39,230 nt of DNA from the NCBI GenBank assembly GCA_051453625.1, contig JBOZIK010000001.1:37849068-37888297 (forward strand), written 5' to 3'. Source of the DNA: Welwitschia mirabilis (taxonomy: Eukaryota > Gnetophyta > Gnetopsida > Welwitschiales). Below are positions 1 to 10,450 of the stretch, piece by piece (the stretch's first letter is position 1; every line of letters starts with the position of its first letter). The translations under genes and the position numbers were made by a program. Under the pieces are notes generated by a model. The model saw only the letters and a program-made list of their open reading frames with translations. It had not been told where the DNA came from and ran no database searches.

Positions 1-351
1 TATGGATCTAATAATTTTCTAGTTTCTTGTTATTTATCCATAATTTTTTCTAGAGGATTTTTATTTTCTTTTTAACAAGTTTCCATGATTTGATGAGTTC
101 TATTTTTCCATGCATCAGGCCCATTTGAGAAGTCTTTGAGCATTGTTTCTTCCCATTTAGTGCATTTTCTTCTGCTATCACATTTCTCTTCTTCACCATG
201 AGGTGCTTTTTTAGGATGTTTCTTTGCTTCTTCCCTGTTTGCTATCTTCTTTTTGTTGTTTTTCTAAATTTATAGTTTTTTAAGTTTTTCTAGTTTTTCT
301 TTCCTCTCTAAACAGCTGATTTGATAATTATTATCCCACACCTGTCATCTA
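1..351 (+). repeat. Gypsy 3' noncoding fragment, duplicate of 1534-1880
   Basis: This stretch aligns by eye along its whole length with 1534-1880. Shared landmarks are the CTTCACCATGAGGT segment and the CTAAA(C/T)AGCTGATTTGAT segment near its end. The second copy lies between the pol tail and the polypurine tract of element A, so this is 3' noncoding retrotransposon sequence and not LTR. It is cut by a 100-base N-run, so it may be a tandem duplication, a second element or a scaffold-order error. Confidence 0.6.
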
Positions 352-451
352 NNNNNNNNNNNNNNNNNNNNNNNNNNNNNNNNNNNNNNNNNNNNNNNNN
401 NNNNNNNNNNNNNNNNNNNNNNNNNNNNNNNNNNNNNNNNNNNNNNNNNNN
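352..451. other. Assembly gap, 100 N
   Basis: Run of exactly 100 N, typical of a scaffold join of unknown size. It separates the duplicated 3' fragment from the pol tail of element A, so the order across it should not be trusted. Confidence 0.95.
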
Positions 452-453
452 AT

Positions 454-567
454 AGAAAAAGTTTAAAACTTTATAAGTCATCTCTTGATGAAATCTTAAA
501 CATAATAGAAGCACTTATTTTGGAAGCCCCTCTTCATAAGGAGGATCTTTTTTTTGCCATTATCTAA
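454..567 (+). pseudogene. pol C-terminal tail (after integrase), element A
   Basis: A 37-codon open stretch ends at TAA 565-567. It reads KSLKLYKSSLDEILNIIEAL near its start and matches the pol end of D (about 36440-36540, WLKLYKGYLDAIMNMIEAL) and of B (18794-18900, RLKIYEKPFDTTLNMIEAI). In Athila-like elements this is the region just after the integrase domain, with a VNGxRLK(x)Y pattern. Everything upstream is missing at the gap. The reading frame is clean here, but the piece is too short to have a function alone. Confidence 0.65.
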
Positions 568-2538
568 AATTTTTCTTAACTTATTCCTTCGGTAAACATC
601 ATGTTATTATTTAAATATCTTTAACTTGACATATGTATTTACTTATAAAGTTTCCATGATTGGTAATATTTTACTTGGGCATTTTCAATGATAAAATTAG
701 CTTCATCCAATTTTAGACCTTTGTATGTCTATGAACTTCATTTTAGAAGGAAGAGGCCTTGGTTCTTTTATTCTCTATCAATGATGTAAGTAAATTAGTT
801 GTTTTTGTATGATCTTACTTTGTTACTCATATCATTTCTTAACTTTTATCCTTACAAGTATTTGGACATTTGGAATGATACTTAAAAAACATGCTCTTTC
901 ATGTTATATCTCTAAAACATGGTAATCATGATGTCCTACTGTAAGTTCCCTAAGGCAAATATTCTCAAGAGGGACCTTTGGTAATGTGATATGATAGCTA
1001 TGGGAACTCCACTAGGTGGTCAATTGGCCATGCTGTGCAGGTTCTTACTCCTCTAATAGTGGTTGCACTCCTCTCATTATGGAAAAATAAATTGCATTTC
1101 GAGGCTACGAGATCAGTGGTGTCCCTGATATCATTAGAGGTATTGCTTACTTTTTAGACTTATTTTTCTTTATTTATTTTTAGTACTTCCACATGATCAC
1201 TCTACTTTTTGAATTCTAATGATTGTCTTGATATGGTATATTGTAAGTTCTTATTTTAAAATAGCTTTTGATCTGATCATTCATTATTTGATAACATTTG
1301 CATACTTGCCATTATCATAATAATTGCCTATTTGAGTGGAAATTCATGAATTTTTATATTATGTTATGCATAATTATCAAGTGACTTTATGATTATTTCT
1401 AAGGGAATTTGTTAGGTTAGCATTTAGGGTAAGTAAGCAATCTTCTTCATGTTTCTATGTTCATTTTCATTTTTGTTTTTCTCTAGTTGTTTTGTTGGAT
1501 TTTCAAAGTCATTCTTCATACATTTTCAACATCATATTATGGATAATCATTTTCTAGTTCCTTATCCTATTTTTTTTTAGAGGCTTTTTGTTTTCTTTCT
1601 GATAGGTTTTCATGATTTAATGAGCTCTAGTTTCCATGTGTTTGGGCATATTTGAGGAGTCTTTGAGCACTTTTTCTTTCCATTTAGTGCTTTTTCTTAT
1701 ACTATTACTTTTTCCTTCTTCACCATGAGGTTGCTTTTCAAGATTTTCCTTTGATTTTTCCCTATTTTCTATCTTTTTTCTGTTCTTTTTCTAAATTTCT
1801 GGTTTTCTACATTTTTTTTCTAGTTTTACCTTCCTCTCTAAATAGCTGATTTGATGATTGTCATCCCATACCTATCATCTCCATGATAGAGGAAACGATA
1901 GTCCTCCTATATGCTTGGTGTAATTCGAGATGTCTTACTTCTTTTGTGGTGGGGAAAGGGGTAGGCACCTTTCTAGGTATTATTCTATATGTATCAGCAT
2001 AAATTTTTCAATTTCTAAGCTTTCATAATCTAACTTTATGATGGGTTATTTGGATGAGTTTTTCATGTTATTTGAATAATTTTTTGAATAATTCATGAAC
2101 TTTATCTTATAGAATCCAGTAGCACACTCATAAGTTTTTCCATAGCCATGTTTTCAGATCATCTAAAATGTGCTATATATAATTTTATCCTTTGCCTTTT
2201 TGATGACATTAATGAATTTGGAGACATCATTTTCTAGAAAATAGCATTACTTAAGCATGTCATAATAGTCCATTATTACTGTTTCTGTAATATGCATACA
2301 AAGTTTCATTTCATGAGCCATTAGAATTACATTTTTATGATTTTTGCATGTGTATAGAATTCATTTATTTTATAGTGACATGCTTAAGTAGGGGGCTTAG
2401 GATAATTATTTAGCATTTATATCAATTACCTATTTATGATATCATTTTTTCACATGATTTAATGGAACTTAATTTACCTCCTATTTAACCACTATTTTAT
2501 GTTAGTTGAATTGGCTTACAATCTAGTTAATTACTTAA
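568..2538 (+). other. 3' noncoding region of element A
   Basis: No open frame of note. It holds the block at 905-1160 shared by four copies, the segment at 1534-1880 that is repeated at 1-351, and a TCATCC-type motif at about 1859-1902. A second purine-rich string, AAGTAGGGGGCTTA, at about 2388-2401 resembles a polypurine tract but is not followed by an LTR start. Confidence 0.55.
905..1160 (+). repeat. Shared 3' noncoding block, copy A
   Basis: Contains AGCTATGGGAACTCCACTAG, a segment found again with few changes in D (+, about 36990) and, reversed, in C (about 25450) and B (about 18330). The block starts near a CATGATGTCC-type string and ends in a short GA-T-TCATTAGAGG segment. It has no open frame in any copy, so it is conserved as noncoding sequence between the integrase end and the 3' LTR. 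Confidence 0.7.
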
Positions 2539-2557
2539 TTTGTTAGAAACTGATAAG
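2539..2557 (+). promoter_or_regulatory. Hairpin just 5' of the polypurine tract, element A
   Basis: TTTGTTAG-AAA-CTGATAAG forms a short stem-loop with mismatches. The same position in C carries a perfect 8-bp version (24421-24439), and B carries a decayed one (7603-7618). Confidence 0.45.
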
Positions 2558-2560
2558 GCT

Positions 2561-2573
2561 AAGTAGGAGGTTA
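2561..2573 (+). promoter_or_regulatory. Polypurine tract, element A
   Basis: AAGTAGGAGGTTA lies directly before the LTR start TGTTG at 2574. It corresponds to minus-strand tracts at 7587-7600 (B) and 24404-24418 (C). It would prime plus-strand DNA synthesis in an active element. Confidence 0.7.
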
Positions 2574-3922
2574 TGTTGAAATGATAATTTGTATGAATTT
2601 CATGATGTATTTTGAGTACTTTTGTAGGACATTCACATAGTTTTTGATGCAATACTGGTGATTATGAAGATCTGATAGGATGATTAGTAAAACATGTAAT
2701 CCTTAGTATTTTTGATAGCTTCTCAGGCCTATTCTAATACTACATATTTGAAATAAGAAATTCATGATGCAAAAATATTGACTTACCTTTGAGATTAGAG
2801 AAAAGGGAGACCACCATCCCTTGTGTCATTCCCACGACAGGAAGGATGATGATAATAATAACAAACAGAGGTTGCAGGGCTGACAGCAATACATGGAGCA
2901 CATGAAGACATGTGGCACATGGAATTATCTCATATGTAAGACAAAAACACTACTAATATGGATAGAAGCTGTAGGGCTGATAGTGGGACATGGATACATG
3001 TGGCACATGGTGACGTCCCCTATGTCATCCCAACAATAGGCGGGACGATAGCTGTTTTTGCATGTTTAGAAGAAATACATTTATAAATGGGGTTAAGTGA
3101 TCCATATGGGTTGTTAGGGTTTTGTTTCTAGTCTTTAGTATTTTTCATTTTAGAACCTTAAATGTAAAACTATAAATACCCTTCCCCTCCTTTATTTCTA
3201 GGCCATCTTTTGTACCTAATACTTGTGGTGGAGGATTGAAGGATAAGAGGTCCATCTAGAGCTACAGAGAGGAGTCTCCTTGGTGTTAGGCTAAGTCTAT
3301 TCCATTGAGGTGCTATTATTTTATTTGTAAGTGGATGTAATATTCTTGAATACTCTTTGAATCAATACAATTTCTCTATTCATTCCAATTCTATGAATGT
3401 CTCTTATGGTTTATTTGATCATATTTTATTGTGACAACTCTGTGATTTATCTAGATCATAAGGGTAACCTTTATTAAGGTTGACCTTGGTTAGTAGTAGA
3501 TTTGCTATTCTGTTTCAATTCCATATTACATATTGCATATTTTTACTTGGATAGATCTCATAGTTTTTATTGGTTAAGAACTAGTAGGATGTTCTTCTTA
3601 ATTAATATAAGTTATAAAGAAGGTAGTCTTTGTGACAGAAGGACTAAGATCTAAATAGAATCCATTTCTATTTCTATTCATTACATTTCATATTCATTCA
3701 TCTTGCATTGCATTTACTTTATTATTTAATTTTAGTTATTAAAATATAAAAGACTAAAAAATATCTTTGAAAATTAATTCTTTAACTCTAAGCCTAGTAC
3801 CTTCGTTGGGATTACAACATTTGGATGAACTCTCGTCTATACTTGCATGTGTTTTTCTAAAATTTAGTTGATTTAAAAGTTTATCTACAGAGCTTCAAGA
3901 TTAATAATTTCACACAGCAACA
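2574..3922 (+). repeat. 3' LTR of element A
   Basis: Begins TGTTG right after the polypurine tract and ends CAACA at 3922, giving the 5-bp inverted ends seen in the related LTRs. A TATA box is at 3171-3178. The R/U5 part near 3790-3870 (TTCGTTGGGATTACAACATT) matches D at about 22625 and, reversed, H at about 39180. No PBS follows 3922, so this is a 3' LTR and 3923 onward is flanking DNA. Two TCATCC-type motifs lie in U3 (about 2810-2850 and 3015-3050). Confidence 0.8.
3171..3178 (+). promoter_or_regulatory. TATA box of LTR A
   Basis: TATAAATACC lies about 600 bp into the LTR, at the same relative place as TATA boxes in LTRs B, C and D. This is the expected start of the U3 promoter. The CTTCCCCTCC string just downstream is compatible with a transcription start region. 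Confidence 0.65.
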
Positions 3923-5179
3923 AACCAAAACTAAACTTTATACTCAAATTTTATGATGAAAATTTTTAAGTCTTTTGAGGACATAAGCCTTAGAATGAAT
4001 TGTGAAGAGTTCTTTTGTTAAAAACCATTCAACTAAGATAATCACTAACTGTAGTGCAAAGCTTAAAAAAAAGAAAAAAATATCTATAGTAAAAAATCGC
4101 TTAAGTTAAATGTTGATTAATAAAAATGGTTTATACCTTAGAAATTATTTCTCATAAAAATGGTTATGAAGTGAAGTGGAGTGAAATGAACATGATAAAT
4201 GTATCAAATGAACTAAACCATAATCAATTAATAAATGAGTAAACTATCCTAGGTTATCAATCCTTTATTATATTTTTGTATTTTTAGTGGATCACAATAT
4301 TAACCAAGTGAATTTTTAATCAAGTAACTTATATGAATTTAAGAAATTTATGCAAATCCCAAGTATGAAAGTTAAGAGGCAACAATTCACATAAAGTCTC
4401 TGATTCTAACCTTTGTTATTATTTTTTATTTCTACTTTTACATATGTTCTTAGTATTAGATCTTTAAATCACATTAAGCATTCATTATTATGAAATTTTA
4501 TGCCAATAGTATTAAGCATGTTGTAGTTGTAAAAATTAGTGTTGCATTTCCAATAAGCATTTATAGCCTCGATGTAGTTAAGCATGTTACAATTAAATCA
4601 TTAGAGATACATTATTAACAAGCATCCATAGCCTTAATGTAGTTAATTAAATCCAACTAACTCATTAATATTATGTGCTCTTAGAGAAGATGCATATTAT
4701 TTTTATTTCTTTATCTTTTCATAGTTATTTTTATGCACTTTAGAGGCCATTTGCTTATTAGTCTAGTTAAGACAAATATTGTTCCCATTAAAGGTTTTAT
4801 ACTTAAGTAATACATGCAAAGGAAAATTCCACCTTTTCAACCAAGTTTTACCAAATTCAAAGACCCTAAATAAATTTGTTCTTAACCAATGAACTTAAAA
4901 TAAGTGTAATTTTCCTTAAAAACCCACAAGTAAAGTTGATCTTAACCATTACTTAGGTTATAATGTGATTACTTGTTATTGATTTTTGATTAAAGGCATT
5001 TAATCTAGAAAAATAAGCCTTATAAATTCATAGATTGATGGCTTAATTAAATGATTTATGGATTGGATGAAATGATTTAAAAATAAGTTAGGTGTTAATG
5101 AATGGTAGAGTGGATGATGATGATGTAATGAGGTTTTCATGAGAAATTCATCCTTAGGGAAAAGTTGGTTTTGGGAATG
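3923..5179. other. AT-rich sequence with no recognised gene
   Basis: No protein motif was recognised on either strand. It lies downstream (minus sense) of the protease fragment of F, where RT would be expected, but no RT motif is visible. It contains a two-unit direct repeat at about 4555-4685. It may be very decayed retrotransposon sequence or a deletion scar in F. Confidence 0.4.
4555..4685. repeat. Two-unit tandem repeat, about 65 bp
   Basis: The string AAGCATTTATAGCCTCGATG at 4555 recurs as AAGCATCCATAGCCTTAATG at 4620, each followed by TAGTTAA. Related AAGCAT(T/G) strings occur just upstream at about 4474 and 4514, so the array may once have been longer. Confidence 0.5.
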
Positions 5180-6311
5180 ACTTATTTTAGAAGATTCAAA
5201 AGGATTATAACTATCAACTTCATGGTTAGATAATAAATAATCAAAAGATAGTAAAGACTAGAAAATATTTATCATGGGAGGAGAACATTCAAAGTTACAA
5301 GTTTTATTAATCCAATTAGCCTCTTCAAGATTACCTAGTAATTTATTACATTGAAAATATTTAAGGTCATGTTATCAAAGGAGATATTCATTTAAGCATT
5401 TATATAATTTATTAAGACATTTGAAGTTGCAAGAAAAGATCTTCCTAAAATAATGATCACTAAATTATATTTTATTACATCCATCTCTCAAACTATAAAG
5501 TCAGCTAGGAAATAGCAGTTATTAACTTTAACTATTATGTCTTTAACTATTTCTAAGGATGACTTGATGGAATTATCTACCAACTATAATTGGATTACAG
5601 TGTGTTTTAGATCATTCAAGTCAAGTTCTTTGTAAATATAATGGGGTAAAATGTTAACACTTGCTCCCAAGTCTAACAAGGCTTACTTAATGTTTTTGTC
5701 TCTAATCGTAATACCTATTATGAGGCAACCTGGATTCTTGTACTTAGGCGAAAACTAGTTTTGGATGTTGCACTAGTTTGGTGGGCTAAGAAGGCTTTGT
5801 TCTTAACATTCATGCATATTTTAATCATGCACATGTCCTTAAGGAATTTCGCATAGTAAGGCATATTCTTAATTGATTCTAAGAGAGACATGTTGATCTT
5901 AACTTTTTTGAAAATTTTCAAGACCTCTAATTTTTATTTTTTGATGTTCTACTTTATAAGAAATTGGGAAAATGGTAATATCATTTTGTATGTGGATAAA
6001 GAATATTTTATGTCTATAACCTTTTCATTATTCAAATCTTAAGGGAAACGTAAAGGTTCTTAATAAGGAGTTATGCCTTTTTCTTTTACTTTTCCCTTAT
6101 CTTTAAATTTACTCTATGTTAATACTTACTTAGTTTCTGTCCCACTTTAATTTCATTGGGATTTAGTTAAGCACTCATTAAAAGTTTTCCTATTTTCATT
6201 TGGTTTATTAATGAAAGAATACGAGTGGTGGTTTGTTGTAATTGGTGTAAACTCTATTTAAGTCTTTGATTTGTTTATTCTTATGATTCTATGAACATTT
6301 TAAAGATTTAC
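5180..6311 (-). pseudogene. gag-protease fragment of Athila-like element F
   Basis: Minus-strand translation shows the gag C-terminal and linker region followed by an aspartic protease. The linker is open at 5718-5921, with the motif ALLDLGASVNILPHYIYKEL following at about 5680-5635; the catalytic Asp codon is the complement of 5671-5673. Further on, IILGRSFLATSNVLIN (about 5455-5400) is the conserved protease end. This is retropepsin, which would mature the Gag-Pol polyprotein in the particle. Several stops interrupt it. It differs from B, C and D (LGAS rather than IGVS or IEAS), so it is a separate, apparently older Athila-like lineage. Its 5' side is cut at the LTR of B (6317) and no RT follows. 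Confidence 0.7.
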
Positions 6312-6316
6312 TTCAA
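6312..6316. other. Possible target site copy for element B (TTCAA)
   Basis: The five bases next to the outer LTR end of B. The partner copy would lie beyond the 5' end of B, outside the window, so it cannot be verified. Confidence 0.3.
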
Positions 6317-6380
6317 TGTTGCAGTGTATATTTATACAAACATTGCATCCTTAAATAAATTTTGAAAATTACAAAACAAA

Positions 6381-6401
6381 TATATTACACAATGTAATAT
6401 A
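6381..6401. other. Inverted repeat in U5 of LTR B
   Basis: TATATTACA-CAA-TGTAATATA, a perfect 9-bp stem with a 3-base loop, 64 bp from the LTR end. A 13-bp stem lies at nearly the same place in LTR C (23428-23456). Confidence 0.5.
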
Positions 6402-7007
6402 CTAATATAGATGTAAGTGACCCAATATCAAAGACACAAGAGAGAAGAAAGAGAATTAATTTCAAAAATGAAACACTTATGTAACCTTAAAGTAGAATAA
6501 TAATAATGCAAAATAATGATGTAAATCAACACAGTATGTAAGTGAGATGCAAGTTATATTCTAAATACAACATCTATTTAATTACCAAATCAACCTGTTA
6601 TAGAGATCAACCTTGTATAACCTAAATTAATGAAGGAAAACCATTACTAGATCAAAACCAATCTAAGCTATCAGGTACATCGAACAAAATATGAAAATCA
6701 TGTAAAGTTAACTTAGAAAAGAAAATGCTATGCACTTAAACTAATAATGTCAACCTTAACAAAGGTTACACTTGTGATATCTATCATAAATGAAGCTATC
6801 ATAGAATCACAAGCAACATAAATCATAAGAAAGATGCATATAACAAAAGATATAAAAAGAAAAATAGAGTTCTGATTAAGTTAAATCAAACATCTATGTT
6901 ACAAAGCAGTAGCACATTAATGAAGGATTCACAGCCTAATACCAAGGAAGATGTATCTTTGTAATAATAATGAATGAATCTCATACTGTTTAATCTCTTA
7001 TCACAAG

Positions 7008-7015
7008 AATTTATA
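7008..7015 (-). promoter_or_regulatory. TATA box of LTR B
   Basis: Minus strand reads TATAAATTCTTGTGAT, matching TATAAATTCTTGTAAT at 22201 in the 5' LTR of D. Position within the LTR agrees with the other copies. Confidence 0.6.
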
Positions 7016-7586
7016 GTGTCAAAGAAGATGAAAATTAAGTTGAGGATGGAGGAGGTAGAGGATGGAGGAGGTCGTTATTATAAAATAGACTCTAAAATGA
7101 GCAAATATAATAGACATGCTAACAATCCTAATATTCGTGCAAGGAGGTGAAAGACATATGTCTAGAGTTTAGTGAAGTTTGATAAAGCATTATTTTTAGG
7201 TGTTGCCCTACTAGTCATCCAAACATCATAGGAGATAATGCCACATCATACAAGTCCCACATCAGTTGTTAGATTTATCCAGTAAGTCTCCTTCTTAGAT
7301 TTAGTACTTTTATCATCCATAGAGTCATCTAAAAGATGAGATGTACAATAGGATTTTATAAAGAATTCTTTGTATTGAATTGACCTCTTTGATTGCAGGA
7401 TTATTACTTCAGATGAAAAGTACTTGTAATTTGCATTAAATGTTGTCAAATGTTATGAAGATTGCATGTTTTTGTAATATTTTCCTTATCTCTCCATTAT
7501 CACTGAAACTTAGCATAAACCTATCTAATGTCCTATAAGACTACTCAAAATACCCTATTAAATACATACAATTTGGTAGCACAACA

Positions 7587-7618
7587 TAGCCCCTAACTTA
7601 GCCTTGTTAGTTCTTGAT
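7587..7618 (-). promoter_or_regulatory. Polypurine tract and decayed hairpin, element B
   Basis: Minus strand reads TAAGTTAGGGGCTA at 7600-7587, directly before the LTR start. The hairpin at 7618-7603 (TTATCAA-GAA-CTAACAA) is a decayed form of the perfect stem in C. Confidence 0.6.
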
Positions 7619-8110
7619 AAAACCAAGCGAACAATCATGATTGAGATCCAAATTGACTGATAATAAATTAATTAGAGGACTATATAATAAACTTAAAATT
7701 AATCTCAGAAATCTCAAAGTGTAAAACAAAAATGTCAAAAGCAGATAACTAAACATTTCACCTATGTAGTGTTAGTGGCCATACTATCATCCTAGTGGTC
7801 ATCCAGATGATGAAGGAGATGACAGGCTAAAAAATTGGTTTTGAAAAATAGAATCCTGAAATTTTTAGAAAGAAAACATTAAAATTCATCGATACTTATA
7901 GTACCCCACTGAAATGTATTGTAGATACTAAAAAATAAATGTATGTAGCATGAATAATCCTCATCATTAAGTATAAAAAATGATACATAAAAATATGCAT
8001 CATATCCAGTAATAAAAATGGACATCATGATGATACTAAAAAATGATATGTATATGTAAATCATGAGTTTTATATAATCCACAGAGGAAAATATACATAA
8101 TAGATCATAA
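7619..8110 (-). other. Noncoding tail between extra ORF and LTR of B
   Basis: No coding signal. A TCATCC compound palindrome is at about 7785-7826. The hydrophobic open stretch at 7879-8082 looks like an AT-rich artefact with no family match. Confidence 0.45.
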
Positions 8111-9119
8111 TAAAATCACTTCCCTTGTCTAATCATGATGAACTCCTGATGTGCCATAGTTTCAAGTGCAGGTGGAGAAGAAGGAGGATGCTTAAGATCT
8201 TTAGGAAAACAGTGGTCAAATGATGTCATGATCATGCACGTTATCTCATTTCTTTACACTCTAACTATCTCTGAGAGGTCTACCATTACACTATGCTCAA
8301 TCCTTAAGATGTGCTATCGCATATCAACTAGTTACTCCTCGGTCCATTGTACTCTCCTCTCAACTATTAAGATCCTTTATGTAAGTGTAGAGATGCCTTA
8401 GTCTACTATCTCTTTAATGGTCTATGTAGTATTTGCCGAGAGAGCCTAAATCTACTTCATAATAATGCTGACCACAAGCCTCTATACCTAATGTTTCATT
8501 ACCTCTTCTGGTATTTAGATGCTCATATCCTGTAGGTAATGAGTTTAAGTCTAGATATGTGTAAGTCTCTGATTATCCATAGGCTCGGGTATGCTAAAGC
8601 ATATAAACATGTCTAAGAGGAGGCATGGAAATCCCAAAGTCTAAAGTTATCATGCCTTAATTATGCTCTTGAGTCTCGTTCAAATAAAGGTTAGTACATC
8701 CATTTGCTTCCCTTACCTAAACACTGTTAATATTTAGAGATGTACAACCATCATGTTATTATCATGGAATGATGGGCTGATGTTGTGAATTATTCCTATG
8801 TATAAAATCTAATAGGTAGGTGATAATAGTGTAACCAAAAATCCCTACTTATTCGAAGTCAAGTCAGCTAAAATATCTAATGTCATACCACAAGCATGAC
8901 ACTCCTCTATTCCACTAGTTGAATAAATATGTATACTTCTAATACCACCTAGATTAATAACTATAGCAATGTGATTCAAGAGAATTATGATATCATGGCA
9001 CTGAATGGTATCTATGATCATGTCAACAAGATAATCATAAGCATTAGGACACTGCTCTATATGAATAGTATCATAAAGCTCCCTGATCTCCAACACATAG
9101 TATACCCCTTGTCTGTTTA
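8111..9119 (-). pseudogene. Extra ORF of element B, C-terminal part (env-position ORF)
   Basis: In minus sense this continues the extra ORF broken by the copia element. The best open stretch is 9096-8845, beginning MLEIRELYDTIHIEQCPNAY. It matches D at about 38965-39070 (KMREFYYTMHIEHRPDTHGH) and continues with a segment containing GIEECHACGMTLDILADLT. Further decayed coding-like sequence runs to about 8111. The R(E/M)(F/L)Y pattern resembles the start of the plant-transposon-associated domain found in ORFs downstream of pol in Athila-like elements, but that link is from memory and weak. There is no clear signal peptide or fusion peptide, so I do not call it an envelope protein. Function unknown. 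Confidence 0.5.
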
Positions 9120-9124
9120 TAATC
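9120..9124. other. Target site duplication TAATC, left copy
   Basis: TAATC, identical to 16362-16366 on the other side of the copia element. Confidence 0.85.
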
Positions 9125-9443
9125 TAATAGGATTGAGAATCCTAAAGGGGAAGGGGATAAATAGGTTTTTTCAAAAACTTAGACTCAAAAGAAATTAGAG
9201 TTATCTAATCACCATTTACATGTAATAGTAACGAAATTAAGAATGTACATATAAGAAATAGAAACTAAATGTAAAAAATTAAAAGATAGAAACTCATAAA
9301 CTATTAAATTAGATACACGTAGGATTTATAGTGGTTCGGAAACTTCCCTACTCCACTCTCAATGATCAGCTTCTCCCAAGCTTGATCTTCGATCTCTGTT
9401 ACTCCATAGGTTTTGCCAAGTTCACTTGTAACCCTTACAAGTA

Positions 9444-9540
9444 GACTTTTATAGGCTAAGTCTCAACCTTAACATTGGACTTTTGTAGGCTAAGTCTTAG
9501 CCTTTAATAATGGACTTTTGTAGGCTAAGTCTAAATCTCT
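9444..9540 (-). repeat. Three tandem 35-bp units in the copia LTR
   Basis: GACTTTTGTAGGCTAAGTCT-type units start at 9444, 9478 and 9513. The same three units occur in the other LTR. They lie downstream of the TATA box and would be in the transcript. Confidence 0.7.
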
Positions 9541-9816
9541 AAAATCAATAGAAATAATGCAATGCAACCTTCATAGCTCAAATATCACACATTTAGTATC
9601 AGTACAATGAATGAAGCTCTTCTCTAATAGAATACAATGATGAAACCCTTAGATTTGATTTTGAGTGTAGTTCTTTTACCAAGGATAGATCTCCTTAATC
9701 AGATATGAAGCTATACAATGATGTGCCAATGAAAAAACAACTTAATCTTTTAGATCCATAATAAATATACCAATTTTGAATAACGCTAAAAGTTCTCTAG
9801 GTTATCTATTGCCTAG

Positions 9817-9825
9817 CTATTTATA
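9817..9825 (-). promoter_or_regulatory. TATA box of copia 3' LTR
   Basis: Minus strand TATAAATAG. The equivalent box in the 5' LTR is at 15711-15718. Confidence 0.65.
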
Positions 9826-9940
9826 ATGGAGGTTTAATAAGGTTTGTTACAAATGAATTACACCTCCAATAGCTATAAATGGCTAGAAAATGGCTAGGTA
9901 ATGAATAGATAACATTTATAACTTTTACTTTTCATCACCG

Positions 9941-10300
9941 TCTGGTTGACTTCATAAAAATCTGGTCGACCCCATGAGAACTTCGTTGACCCCATCCTGG
10001 GTCTAGTTGACTCCTTGCCTTTTAGTCTAAAATTATGGACTATCAGCTTCTCAGGTCCAGTCGACCCCATGAAAGTCTGATTGATCCCTTTCCTTTCAGT
10101 CTAAGACTATTGACTATTAGCTTCTCAGGTCTGGTTGAACCCATGAAAATTTGGTCGATCCTTTTCCTCTTAGTCTGGGACTCTTGAGATCACAGGTCAG
10201 TCGACCCCTTTAGAATCTAATTAACCCCTCTGAGTTTAGTTCATTTCTTTGTGACTGCTTCAGGTGTGGTTGACCCCTTTAGAATTTGGTTGACCCCCAC
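9941..10300 (-). repeat. U3 repeats with TCGACC core, copia 3' LTR
   Basis: About ten decayed units of the type CTGGTCGACCCCATGAAAA, in part separated by TAGTCTAAGACTATTGACTA-like spacers. They lie just upstream of the TATA box, where enhancer repeats of LTRs usually sit. The CG in the core is often changed to TG or CA, as expected after methylation. Confidence 0.65.
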
Positions 10301-10450
10301 TAAAGGTAAACATAATTGAATAGTTTTTCTAGTGTATTTTGGTCTAATTCTTTCACCTACAAAACTCAATCTCATCTGCACACAATATGTAACAATTTTC
10401 ACTACACTAGAGAAATTAGTTTGACATCAATTGGTAAATATAATTTAATA

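Larger units (their letters stand above)
452..3922 (+). mobile_element. Element A: 3' half of an Athila-like gypsy retrotransposon
   Basis: On the + strand there is, in order, the last part of pol, about 2 kb of noncoding sequence, a hairpin, a polypurine tract and a complete LTR of about 1.35 kb with TGTTG/CAACA ends. The pol tail and a noncoding block at about 905-1160 match copies B, C and D. The 5' half is lost beyond the gap at 352-451. Unlike B and D, this copy has no sign of the extra ORF before its LTR; only about 660 bp separate the TCATCC motif near 1859 from the polypurine tract. Family assignment is by the related gag-pol copies in this window. Confidence 0.75.
6317..7586 (-). repeat. 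3' LTR of element B
   Basis: On the + strand it starts TGTTGCAGTG and ends GCACAACA, next to a reversed polypurine tract at 7587. Length is 1270 bp. In minus sense U3 contains a TCATCC motif (about 7203-7240) and a TATA box (7015-7008). A perfect 9-bp inverted repeat lies at 6381-6401 in the U5 end. No PBS follows the low-coordinate end, so this is the 3' LTR. Confidence 0.8.
9125..10450 (-). repeat. 3' LTR of the copia element
   Basis: Aligns over its length with 14994-16361. Features in minus sense are U3 with TCGACC-type repeats (10300-9941), a TATA box (9825-9817), and three R/U5 repeats of about 35 bp (9540-9444). The terminal TG and CA are mutated to TA at both ends. Length 1326 bp. 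Confidence 0.85.

Noticed and set aside
2386-2401. Possible second polypurine tract of element A
   Set aside because: Purine-rich AAGTAGGGGGCTTA is not followed by TGTTG or any LTR start; the tract at 2561-2573 fits better.
7246-7449. Open stretch of 67 codons (minus)
   Set aside because: Lies inside U3 of LTR B and contains the TCATCC motif; no protein family recognised.
8845-9096. Envelope protein call for the extra ORF
   Set aside because: Only the position matches; no signal peptide, furin-like site or transmembrane segment can be seen.
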